Below are positions 20,366 through 31,219 of a stretch of 64,000 nt of DNA, piece by piece. The position numbers were made by a program, and so were the translations under genes. Position 1 is the first letter of the stretch. Each line of letters starts with the position of its first letter. This DNA is from Enterobacter cloacae (lineage in GTDB: Bacteria > Pseudomonadota > Gammaproteobacteria > Enterobacterales > Enterobacteriaceae): positions 2,046,001-2,110,000 of the forward strand of contig NZ_CP056117.1 in NCBI RefSeq assembly GCF_013375935.1. The letters run 5' to 3'. The notes under the pieces are model-generated. The model was not told the origin of the DNA. It did not search any database and worked only from the letters and a program-made list of their open reading frames with translations.

Positions 20366-21157
20366 ATGACTCAAATCGACCGCCTGCTTGGCATCATGAA
20401 ACGTCTTCGGAACCCGGAAAACGGCTGCCCGTGGGACAAAGAGCAAACTTTTGCCACCATCGCCCCGTATACCCTTGAAGAAACCTATGAGGTGCTGGAC
20501 GCGATTTCCCGCGAAGATTTCGACGACCTGCGCGGGGAGCTGGGCGATCTGCTGTTCCAGGTAGTGTTCTACGCGCAGATGGCGCAGGAAGAGGGCCGCT
20601 TTAACTTTGACGATATCTGCGCCGCCATCAGCGACAAGCTGGAACGGCGTCATCCGCATATCTTTGGCGATGCCACCGCTGGCAACAGTACCGAAGTGCT
20701 GGCGCGCTGGGAGCAGATCAAAAGCGCCGAGCGCGCGGAAAAATCCCAGCACTCGGCGCTGGACGATATTCCCCTGAACCTGCCCGCGCTGATGCGCGCG
20801 CATAAAATTCAAAAGCGCTGTTCGGCGGTAGGGTTTGACTGGACCTCCCTCGGCCCGGTGCTGGAAAAAGTGCATGAAGAGATCGACGAAGTGATGCACG
20901 AAGCGCAGCAGGCCGTGGTGGATGAAGCAAAACTGGAAGAGGAGATGGGCGATCTGCTGTTTGCGACCGTCAACCTTTCGCGCCATCTCGGCGTAAAAGC
21001 GGAAACCGCGCTGCAAAAAGCGAACGTGAAATTCGAACGACGCTTCCGTGAAGTGGAGCGGATTGTGGCCTCGCGCGGCCTCGAAATGAGCGGCATTGAC
21101 CTCGATGCAATGGAAGAAGTGTGGAAGGAAGTAAAACGCCAGGAACATGATCTCTAA
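20366..21157 (+). CDS. mazG: Nucleoside triphosphate pyrophosphohydrolase MazG
   Basis: Hydrolyses all eight (d)NTPs to monophosphates and pyrophosphate; in E. coli it is thought to limit ppGpp build-up and cleanse odd nucleotides. The 263 residues equal the E. coli length. Both MazG repeats carry their acidic metal-binding helices: EETYEVLDAI with ELGDLLFQVVF in the N-terminal half, and EIDEVMHEAQ with EEEMGDLLFATV in the C-terminal half. It lies 66 bases after relA with only a REP element between. Confidence 0.95.
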   Translation: MTQIDRLLGIMKRLRNPENGCPWDKEQTFATIAPYTLEETYEVLDAISREDFDDLRGELGDLLFQVVFYAQMAQEEGRFNFDDICAAISDKLERRHPHIFGDATAGNSTEVLARWEQIKSAERAEKSQHSALDDIPLNLPALMRAHKIQKRCSAVGFDWTSLGPVLEKVHEEIDEVMHEAQQAVVDEAKLEEEMGDLLFATVNLSRHLGVKAETALQKANVKFERRFREVERIVASRGLEMSGIDLDAMEEVWKEVKRQEHDL

Positions 21158-23018
<1,861 letters not shown>

Positions 23019-23028
23019 AAAAAGTTAG

Positions 23029-24399
<1,371 letters not shown>

Positions 24400-24420
24400 G
24401 CCTGAGCTTTCGTTTCAATA

Positions 24421-24446
24421 AAAAAACCCGCTTCGGCGGGTTTTTT
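24421..24446. terminator. Bidirectional terminator between eno and the RpiR-type gene
   Basis: AAAAAACCCGC and GCGGGTTTTTT form a perfect stem with a stable TTCG tetraloop; T runs exist on both strands, serving the two convergent genes. Confidence 0.93.
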
Positions 24447-24451
24447 GTTTT

Positions 24452-25276
24452 CTATAACAGAAGCGGCAGCGTCGCGCTGGCCGTTTGCTGACTCACCTCG
24501 CCGTAACGGCCGTCAATGGCAATAAGGGAGGTGGTAAGCAGCTCGATCAGCAGCATGACCCCAACTTTGGCATTGAGCGCGCCCGCGCTCAGCGGCCCCT
24601 CTGGTTTTGCCGCAACCAGCTGCATATCGCTCAGGGAAGCCAGCGGGCTGCGCGGCGTATTGCTGAGCGCCAGCACCTGCACGCCGCGCTTGCGGGCAAG
24701 CTTCACGACGTGGAGTAAATCGCGGGTTGAGCCCGAACTTGAGATAGCGACCACCAGCGTCTCGTCTGAGAGCGTTGCCGCATTCATGGCCGCGCGATGC
24801 ATATCGCTGAACAGCTGCGCGGGTTTGCCCAGCCGCAACAGCTTGTAATGCAGATACTCACCAAGGATCGCGCTGGCGGCCACCCCGTAAATCTGTACCG
24901 ACCGCGCCTGATGCAGCGCCTGCGCGGCCTTTTCCAGCAGCGCTCTGTCGAGCAGCCGGGCCGTATCCTGCAGGGCCTGCACCGACTCATCCACTACGTT
25001 ATCAATTTCATCCCCGGCCTGACGAGCGGGCTGGCCCTGCTGAATATCCAGCGCCAGCGCCATTTTAAATTCGTTATATCCCTTACAGCCGAGCGTCCGG
25101 CACAGGCGCGTCACGCTGGCCTCGCTGGTCTGACTTTCGCGCGCCAGCTCGGTGATCGTCAGGTACAGCACACGGGCAGGATCGCTGAGAACAAACTCCC
25201 CCAGTTTCTGTTGCGTAGGGCTATACCCGGAAGCCTCCTGGCGTAACTTCAGCAGCAGGTTTTCATGGTCTGACAT
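24452..25276 (-). CDS. RpiR/MurR family transcriptional regulator (SIS domain)
   Basis: A 274-residue regulator with an N-terminal RpiR-type helix-turn-helix (residues about 1-77; TITELARESQTSEASVTRLC) and a C-terminal SIS phosphosugar-binding domain (YGVAASAILGEYL; VVAISSSGSTRDLLHVVKLA). Family members bind phosphosugars and usually repress neighbouring catabolic genes. It is divergent from a PTS permease and nanE, so its effector is probably an amino-sugar phosphate such as ManNAc-6-P or GlcNAc-6-P; that is inference. The start at 25276 is the first ATG after the intergenic region. Confidence 0.88.
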   Translation of the reverse strand: MSDHENLLLKLRQEASGYSPTQQKLGEFVLSDPARVLYLTITELARESQTSEASVTRLCRTLGCKGYNEFKMALALDIQQGQPARQAGDEIDNVVDESVQALQDTARLLDRALLEKAAQALHQARSVQIYGVAASAILGEYLHYKLLRLGKPAQLFSDMHRAAMNAATLSDETLVVAISSSGSTRDLLHVVKLARKRGVQVLALSNTPRSPLASLSDMQLVAAKPEGPLSAGALNAKVGVMLLIELLTTSLIAIDGRYGEVSQQTASATLPLLL

Positions 25277-25373
25277 GCTAGATCCTTAATGCGTTTCTCT
25301 GCCGACTAGTGTGGCGGAAAGCAGGGGAGGGATGCCAGTGATTTCGAAAAAGTATGATCCTCCCCCTGTTTTT

Positions 25374-25422
25374 TGATGATAATTTTCACTTTATATTATT
25401 TATATGGTAAAAATTTTCATCA
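25374..25422. promoter_or_regulatory. Inverted-repeat operator candidate for the RpiR-type regulator
   Basis: Two 15-base arms, TGATGATAATTTTCA at 25374-25388 and TAAAAATTTTCATCA at 25408-25422, are inverted copies matching at 13 of 15 positions with a 19-base AT-rich spacer. The right arm ends 21 bases before the EIICB start. The spacer contains TATATT/TATTAT sequences that could be the -10. Binding by the adjacent regulator is inferred from position. Confidence 0.65.
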
Positions 25423-25443
25423 TTACACCAGGGGATGAAAAAA

Positions 25444-27003
25444 ATGATGCAAATGTTCAGCGGAGCTTCTTCCGGCGGATGGTTTGAAAAAGCGCAGCGC
25501 TTCGGCAAATCCTTTATGTTGCCCATCGCCGTTTTGCCGGCGGCGGGGCTTTTACTGGGAATTGGCGGAGCGTTGTCAAATCCCAATACCCTTACGGCCT
25601 ATCCCTTCTTAAACGTTGGCTGGCTTCAGGCCATCTTCACCATCATGAGCAGTGCGGGGTCGATTGTGTTTGCGAACCTTTCCGTGCTGTTCGCCGTTGG
25701 GGTTGCCGTCGGGTTAGCTAAAAATGATAAAGGCACGGCGGGTCTGGCGGCTCTGCTCGCGTTTCTGGTAATGAACGCCACCATCAACGCCCTGCTGATC
25801 CTGACCGGAAAGCTGGCCCCGGAAAATCCGGGGGCCGTGGGGCAGGGGATGACGCTGGGCATTCAGACGCTGGAAACCGGCGTGTTTGGCGGCGTGGTGA
25901 TTGGCCTTGTGACCTGCGCGCTGCACCATCGGTTTAACAAAATCGCGCTTCCGCAATTTCTGGGCTTCTTTGGCGGCTCGCGCTTTGTGCCGATTATCAG
26001 CTCGCTGGCGGCGATACTCGTCGGGGCCCTCATGACCGTCGTCTGGCCGCATTTCCAGAAGCTGATCTTTGGCCTCGGCGGACTGGTAGATGCCACCGGC
26101 TATCTGGGCACCCTGCTGTACGGCTTCATCCTGCGCATGCTTGGCCCGTTTGGCCTGCACCACATCTTTTATTTGCCGTTCTGGACCACCGCGCTCGGCG
26201 GCAGTGAAATCGTCAACGGCCATCTGGTAGAGGGCACGCAGCGGATCTTCTTCGCCCAGCTCGCCGACCCGAGCACGCAGCACTTCTATGAGGGCACGTC
26301 GCGCTTCATGTCCGGGCGCTTTATTACGATGATGTTTGGCCTGCTCGGTGCCTGCCTTGCGATGTACCACACGGCAAAACCAGAGAATAAAAAGCGCGTA
26401 GCGGGGCTGCTGCTTTCAGCGGCGTTAACCTCTTTCCTGACGGGCATTACCGAACCCATCGAGTTCTCATTCCTGTTTATCGCGCCGGTGCTTTACGTCA
26501 TTCATGCGCTGTTTGACGGTCTGGCATTTATGCTGACGCACGTGCTGCACATCACCATCGGACAGACGTTCTCCGGCGGCTTCATTGACTTCGTGCTGTT
26601 CGGCATTCTTCAGGGGGAGGCTAAAACCAACTGGATGTTCGTCCCGCTGGTGGGCGTGCCGTGGTTCTTCCTTTACTACTTCACCTTCCGCTATCTGATC
26701 AACCGCTTTGATTTCGCCACGCCGGGCCGTGAAAAGGAGGCGGTGGCTGACGCGAATACCTTGCCGCAAAGCGAGCGCGCCGCGGCGGTGATAGCCGGGC
26801 TTGGCGGCAGAGAAAACCTGGATGACGTTGATTGCTGCGCCACGCGCCTTCGCGTCACGGTAAGGGATGGTAGCAAAGTCAGTGAAGCGGTACTGAAGGC
26901 AACCGGCGCGCGCGGCGTCATCGTGCGCGGTAACGGGGTTCAGGTCATTTATGGCCCGCACGTCACAATTATCAAAAACGAAGTGGAAGAGATTTTATCG
27001 TAA
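25444..27003 (+). CDS. PTS glucose/GlcNAc-family EIICB permease
   Basis: Membrane permease of the phosphotransferase system that imports and phosphorylates a sugar. It has an N-terminal EIIC domain with about 10 hydrophobic segments and the signature [12 protein letters not shown], then a short linker and a C-terminal EIIB domain whose phosphorylated residue should be Cys465 in CATRLRV. There is no EIIA domain, so it would need a separate EIIA such as Crr. Start at 25444 was chosen because AGGGGA lies eight bases before it; the ATG at 25435 overlaps that ribosome-binding site. Its stop overlaps nanE by one base (TAATG), which points to an amino-sugar substrate. PtsG and NagE are the nearest family types; substrate is not proven. 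Confidence 0.9.
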   Translation: MMQMFSGASSGGWFEKAQRFGKSFMLPIAVLPAAGLLLGIGGALSNPNTLTAYPFLNVGWLQAIFTIMSSAGSIVFANLSVLFAVGVAVGLAKNDKGTAGLAALLAFLVMNATINALLILTGKLAPENPGAVGQGMTLGIQTLETGVFGGVVIGLVTCALHHRFNKIALPQFLGFFGGSRFVPIISSLAAILVGALMTVVWPHFQKLIFGLGGLVDATGYLGTLLYGFILRMLGPFGLHHIFYLPFWTTALGGSEIVNGHLVEGTQRIFFAQLADPSTQHFYEGTSRFMSGRFITMMFGLLGACLAMYHTAKPENKKRVAGLLLSAALTSFLTGITEPIEFSFLFIAPVLYVIHALFDGLAFMLTHVLHITIGQTFSGGFIDFVLFGILQGEAKTNWMFVPLVGVPWFFLYYFTFRYLINRFDFATPGREKEAVADANTLPQSERAAAVIAGLGGRENLDDVDCCATRLRVTVRDGSKVSEAVLKATGARGVIVRGNGVQVIYGPHVTIIKNEVEEILS

Positions 27004-27710
27004 TGAAAACCGTACTGGATACCCTGAAGGGAAAGCTGGTCGTCTCCTGTCAGGCGCTGGAAAACGAACCCTTACACAGCCCGTTTATTATGTCCCGAAT
27101 GGCGCTGGCGGCGGCGCAGGGCGGTGCCGCCGGGATCCGCGCCAACAGCGTGGTGGACATCGAGGCCATCAAAGGGCTGGTCTCGCTGCCGGTCATCGGC
27201 ATTATCAAGCGGGACTACCCGGGGAGCGAGGTGTTTATCACCGCGACGATGAAGGAGGTGGATGAGCTGATGGCGGTCGCGCCGGAGCTCATCGCGCTGG
27301 ATGCCACCGCCCGCAGGCGTCCCGGCGGGGAGTCTCTGGAAGCGCTGATCGCGCAGGTTCGCGACCGTTACCCTTCGCTGCTGCTGATGGCAGATATTTC
27401 CTCCGTGCAGGAGGCCGTGACCGCGCAGGCGCTTGGGTTTGACTGCATCGGGACCACGCTTTACGGCTATACGGCGGAAACGGCGGGCCATTCGCTTCCG
27501 GAGAATGACTGCGCGTTCCTGAAAGCGGTGCTGGCAGCCGTTTCGGTTCCGGTGATTGCCGAAGGCAACGTGGACACCCCCGAGCGTGCGGCAAGATGCC
27601 TGGCGCTAGGGGCGCATACGGTCGTTGTCGGGGGCGCGATCACCCGGCCACAGCAAATTACCGGGCGTTTTATGGCGGCGATAGGCGCGCAAAGCACCGA
27701 TGGAGCATGA
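27003..27710 (+). CDS. nanE: N-acetylmannosamine-6-phosphate 2-epimerase
   Basis: Interconverts ManNAc-6-phosphate and GlcNAc-6-phosphate, sending amino sugar to the nag pathway. The 235-residue TIM barrel has the NanE motifs [17 protein letters not shown] (with the catalytic-region lysine), a metal-free phosphate site near [10 protein letters not shown], and [18 protein letters not shown]. In E. coli nanE belongs to the nanATEKQ sialic acid operon; here it stands apart from any nanA, nanT or nanK and is translationally coupled to a PTS permease, so its substrate would already arrive phosphorylated. It could be a second nanE copy. Confidence 0.9.
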   Translation: MKTVLDTLKGKLVVSCQALENEPLHSPFIMSRMALAAAQGGAAGIRANSVVDIEAIKGLVSLPVIGIIKRDYPGSEVFITATMKEVDELMAVAPELIALDATARRRPGGESLEALIAQVRDRYPSLLLMADISSVQEAVTAQALGFDCIGTTLYGYTAETAGHSLPENDCAFLKAVLAAVSVPVIAEGNVDTPERAARCLALGAHTVVVGGAITRPQQITGRFMAAIGAQSTDGA

Positions 27711-27764
27711 CCATCCGGCAGGGATCTGCGATACTTATCGTTTATCCCCTTAACTGAGATGACT

Positions 27765-28436
27765 ATGCAGTACCCGATTAACGAGATGTTCCAGACCCTG
27801 CAAGGCGAGGGTTACTTTACCGGCGTTCCCGCTATTTTCATTCGCCTGCAGGGATGCCCGGTTGGCTGTGCCTGGTGTGACACCAAACATACGTGGGATA
27901 AACTCGCCGATCGGGAAGTGTCGCTGTTTAGTATCCTGGCGAAAACCAAAGAGAGCGATAAGTGGGGCGCGGGCAGTGCAGAAGATCTGCTTGCCATTAT
28001 TGGTCGCCAGGGCTGGACGGCGCGTCACGTGGTGATCACCGGTGGTGAACCGTGCATTCACGATCTGATGCCGCTTACCGACCTGCTCGAAAAAAACGGC
28101 TATAGCTGCCAGATCGAAACCAGCGGCACCCATGAAGTGCGCTGCTCCCACTCAACCTGGGTAACGGTGTCGCCAAAGGTTAACATGCGCGGCGGCTATG
28201 ACGTGCTGTCTCAGGCGCTGGAGCGTGCTGATGAGATTAAGCATCCCGTGGGGCGCGTGCGCGATATCGAAGCGCTGGATGAACTGCTGGCGACGCTGAA
28301 GGACGAAAAGCAGCGGGTTATCGCTTTACAGCCGATCAGCCAGAAAGACGATGCAACCCGCCTGTGCATTGAAACCTGCATCGCCCGCAACTGGCGGCTG
28401 TCGATGCAGACGCACAAATATCTGAACATTGCCTGA
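27765..28436 (+). CDS. queE: 7-carboxy-7-deazaguanine synthase
   Basis: Radical SAM enzyme that rearranges 6-carboxytetrahydropterin to 7-carboxy-7-deazaguanine, the second committed step towards queuosine. At 223 residues it has the usual E. coli length. The cluster-binding cysteines are Cys31, Cys35 and Cys38 in GCPVGCAWCD, and the SAM-binding GGEP motif is in VVITGGEPCIHD. ATG at 27765 is preferred over the one at 27759, as it gives the conserved MQYPINEMFQ. It lies 54 bases past nanE but has its own promoter-sized gap and no functional link to it. Confidence 0.96.
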   Translation: MQYPINEMFQTLQGEGYFTGVPAIFIRLQGCPVGCAWCDTKHTWDKLADREVSLFSILAKTKESDKWGAGSAEDLLAIIGRQGWTARHVVITGGEPCIHDLMPLTDLLEKNGYSCQIETSGTHEVRCSHSTWVTVSPKVNMRGGYDVLSQALERADEIKHPVGRVRDIEALDELLATLKDEKQRVIALQPISQKDDATRLCIETCIARNWRLSMQTHKYLNIA

Positions 28437-28446
28437 TACTGCCGTG

Positions 28447-28469
28447 GCCCCGCCTATCGCGGGGCTTTT
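28447..28469 (+). terminator. queE terminator
   Basis: GCCCCGC and GCGGGGC form a 7-bp stem with a CTATC loop and are followed by four T residues. The loop contains the stop codon (CTA on this strand) of the convergent MFS gene. Confidence 0.75.
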
Positions 28470-29851
28470 GATGGTGGCAGTAAGGCCCAGGTCACTACGG
28501 CCGACCCAAGGCAAATCGCACTGTTGAACAGTAAGGCATACTGCGCGGCGCTGGCCGTTCCCACCGGCAGCCATAGCGCGTACAGCGATGCGGTGACCGC
28601 GATCCCCATCGCTCCGCCCAGGGAACTGCCCATCTTATAGATCCCAGAAGCCACACCCACCTTGTTTTCAGGGGCATTCATCACCGCCGTGTCCGTTGAG
28701 GGCGTGGCGTAACACCCGAGCCCCAGCCCGAATAAAATATTGCTCAGAAAAACGGTGACAATGTAGACCTCTTTGCTTAAGAAGGTGCATGAAATCAGCG
28801 TAATACCCGTTGCGGTCAGCAGCGGTCCAGTCATCATCGGCAGCCTGGCGCCATAGCGCTGAAGCAGTTTTTCACCCACCCGGATCATCGCCAGCACGGT
28901 TACCAGATACCCCAGCGTCATCATGCCGGTCTGTAGCGGTGACAGATGATGGCCGTGCTGCAGCCAGATGCTGGCGATCATCATGGTGCCAATGCAGCCG
29001 TTGAGCAGGAAATTTGAGAATACCGAGGCGCTGTAGGCCCGGTTTTTAAACAGGGCAAAGTCGATCAGCGCCGCATCGCCTTTGCGTCGTCCGGTAATGA
29101 CAAAGCACATCAACGCAGTCACGGCTCCACACAGCACGAGAAGCGATAAGCTACTGCTCCACCCCCAGGCGTGTCCTTTGCTTATAAACAGATTGAATAG
29201 CACCAGCATAAGGACAAAGCTGGCCAGGCCGCTGATATCCAGCTTGTGTTGACCTGCATCGGGACTGCGGCTTTCCGGGGTGGCGCGGATAAGCAATAGC
29301 GCGGCCAGGGCTACCGCCATCGATAAAATAAAAATCCAGCGCCAGCCCAGCGTGGTAGCGATGGCGCCTCCGACAAACGCGCTCAGGCCGCTCCCGCCCC
29401 ATGAACCGATAACCCAGAAGCTGATGGCGCGCTGGCGTGCTTTACCTTCATACCAGGTCTTAATTAGCGCCAGCGTGGCGGGCATGATGCAGGCCGCTGA
29501 CAGGCCCTGAATTGCCCTTCCCAGCAGAAACAGGACGGGCTCCCAGGAAATGAACAGCAGGCCGCTCCCAATAATGCTCAGGATCAGGCCAATTACGGTC
29601 AGGCGCATGCGGCCAAACTTATCGGCAAACCCACCGCAGGCCACGACAAAACAGCCGCTGAACAGCGCGCTCAGGCTGACGGCCAGCGTAAGGGTTTCGA
29701 GGGCAATATCGAGGCTATTCTGCATGGCCGGAACAACGTTGATAACCGACTGGGCAAACAGCCAGAATGTCAGAACGCTCATGACGATACCCGCCAGCAG
29801 CCGATCGTTACCGGCGTAGGCGGATGTGCCTGTCAGGGAAACGGTACTCAT
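28454..29851 (-). CDS. DHA2-type MFS transporter
   Basis: A 465-residue inner-membrane protein with about 13-14 hydrophobic segments, resembling the drug:proton antiporter (EmrB/QacA, DHA2) family. The loop-2/3 motif GGFADKFGRMRLTVIG and a helix-5 motif with WRWIF are recognisable. GGGAGGG precedes the start. It lies 27 bases after the amidohydrolase gene on the same strand and would be its second gene. An export role for a drug or metabolite is a family inference; the substrate is unknown. Confidence 0.83.
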   Translation of the reverse strand: MSTVSLTGTSAYAGNDRLLAGIVMSVLTFWLFAQSVINVVPAMQNSLDIALETLTLAVSLSALFSGCFVVACGGFADKFGRMRLTVIGLILSIIGSGLLFISWEPVLFLLGRAIQGLSAACIMPATLALIKTWYEGKARQRAISFWVIGSWGGSGLSAFVGGAIATTLGWRWIFILSMAVALAALLLIRATPESRSPDAGQHKLDISGLASFVLMLVLFNLFISKGHAWGWSSSLSLLVLCGAVTALMCFVITGRRKGDAALIDFALFKNRAYSASVFSNFLLNGCIGTMMIASIWLQHGHHLSPLQTGMMTLGYLVTVLAMIRVGEKLLQRYGARLPMMTGPLLTATGITLISCTFLSKEVYIVTVFLSNILFGLGLGCYATPSTDTAVMNAPENKVGVASGIYKMGSSLGGAMGIAVTASLYALWLPVGTASAAQYALLFNSAICLGSAVVTWALLPPSKAPR

Positions 29852-29878
29852 AATGCAGCCCTCCCGGGAAGGTGCGAA

Positions 29879-31048
29879 TCAGCGCAGATAGCGTTCGGTC
29901 AGTGCGGCCCAAAGCGCCGCGCCGGTAAGGAGAATCGTGTCGTTAAAGTCGTAGCCCGGGTTATGTACCATGCAGCGGTCAGGCTCATCCCCGGCGCCAA
30001 GGGTGAAATAGCATCCGTTTGGATTTTTCTCGAGCATAAAGGCAAAGTCCTCGCTGCCCATAAACGCGTTAACCTCCGCGACCGCATCCTGACCGAACAG
30101 ATCGGTGGCGACGCTGCGCACCATCTCATTGGCTTGCGGATTGTTTTTCAGCACCGGGCTGCCGTTAACGTGACGGATGGTGGCCGTCGCATTGAAGCTT
30201 TCCGCCTGTGCAACGGCAATATCATGGATGCGCTGTAGCACGGTCTGCCGCACGCTTTCGTCCAGCGTGCGCACGGTCAGCTTCATCAATACTTTGTCGT
30301 TGATAATGTTGGGCGCGTGCCCGGCCTGAATGCTGCCTACGGTAACGACGGCAGGCTGAAAAGGGGTGATATTGCGTGAAACAATTGACTGCAAAGCGAT
30401 GGTGATATGACAGGCAACCAGGGTAGCGTCAACCGTATGTTCCGGCACCGCACCGTGACCACCCACGCCGTTAACCTCAATATGAAGGGTGTCGGAAGAG
30501 GCCATCATGGCGCCATCGCGCAGACCAATTTTTCCGAGGGGCTGTGACGGCATATTGTGCAGGCCAAAAATATGGTCGCAGGGGAACAGGTCAAACAGAC
30601 CGTCCTCTACCATAACGCGTCCACCATACAGAAGCTCCTCCGCGGGCTGAAAAATAAGGTGTAGCGTGCCGTTAAAATTGCGGGTGCGTGCCAGGTACTC
30701 CGCTGCATACAGCAGCGTAGTGGTGTGGCCATCATGGCCGCAGCCGTGGAATTTACCCTCAACGGTACTGCTCCATGCCTTGCCGCTGTTTTCCTGCATT
30801 GGCAGTGCATCCATATCGGCACGCAGGCCCAGGCGCCCGTGTCCGTTCCCCACCTTCAGCGTGCCGACCACGCCGGTTTTCGTCAGGCCGCGATGGACCT
30901 CATACCCCCATTCCTGGAGCAGCGCCGCAACGCGATCGCTGGTGTTATGCTCCTCAAAACCCGTTTCAGGGTGCTGATGAAAATAGCGGCGTAATTCCGT
31001 GAACCTGGCTTCGTTGCCACGCAGGGCTTCAATAATTGGATGTGTCAT
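29879..31048 (-). CDS. M20 family amidohydrolase (hippurate/N-acyl amino acid type)
   Basis: A 389-residue metal-dependent amidohydrolase (AbgB/HipO/IAA-amino-acid hydrolase group) that would cleave an acyl group from an N-acylated amino acid. Metal-site motifs are HPETGFEE near residue 27, LRADMDALPM, HGCGHDGHTTTLL near 105, FQPAEE, and MGSEDFAFML near the C-terminus. The dimerisation domain insert is present. The start at 31048 was chosen because AAGGAT lies upstream and it gives MTHPIIEALR; a longer ORF to 31162 is not conserved. Nearest unrelated neighbours give no substrate; an exporter follows and an AraC regulator is divergent. Confidence 0.87.
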   Translation of the reverse strand: MTHPIIEALRGNEARFTELRRYFHQHPETGFEEHNTSDRVAALLQEWGYEVHRGLTKTGVVGTLKVGNGHGRLGLRADMDALPMQENSGKAWSSTVEGKFHGCGHDGHTTTLLYAAEYLARTRNFNGTLHLIFQPAEELLYGGRVMVEDGLFDLFPCDHIFGLHNMPSQPLGKIGLRDGAMMASSDTLHIEVNGVGGHGAVPEHTVDATLVACHITIALQSIVSRNITPFQPAVVTVGSIQAGHAPNIINDKVLMKLTVRTLDESVRQTVLQRIHDIAVAQAESFNATATIRHVNGSPVLKNNPQANEMVRSVATDLFGQDAVAEVNAFMGSEDFAFMLEKNPNGCYFTLGAGDEPDRCMVHNPGYDFNDTILLTGAALWAALTERYLR

Positions 31049-31219
31049 TTTTGTTATCCTTTTTCTGCCAAACGGTGATAATTTCGAGTCTATGACGATC
31101 GTACCGCCTGAAAATGCACTTTTTTGTTGTAAAGCGACGGTTTTGTTTTGATTGTTTTTCATACAATTCAGTTATGACAAAAAAGAGCAGGTCATTATTT
31201 GTCTTTGGTGAGGGATAAG

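Noticed and set aside
18263..21148. A 961-codon open frame on the minus strand across relA and mazG
   Set aside because: It lies wholly opposite two well-conserved genes, spans their gap, has no ribosome-binding site and a low-complexity composition typical of GC-rich antisense frames.
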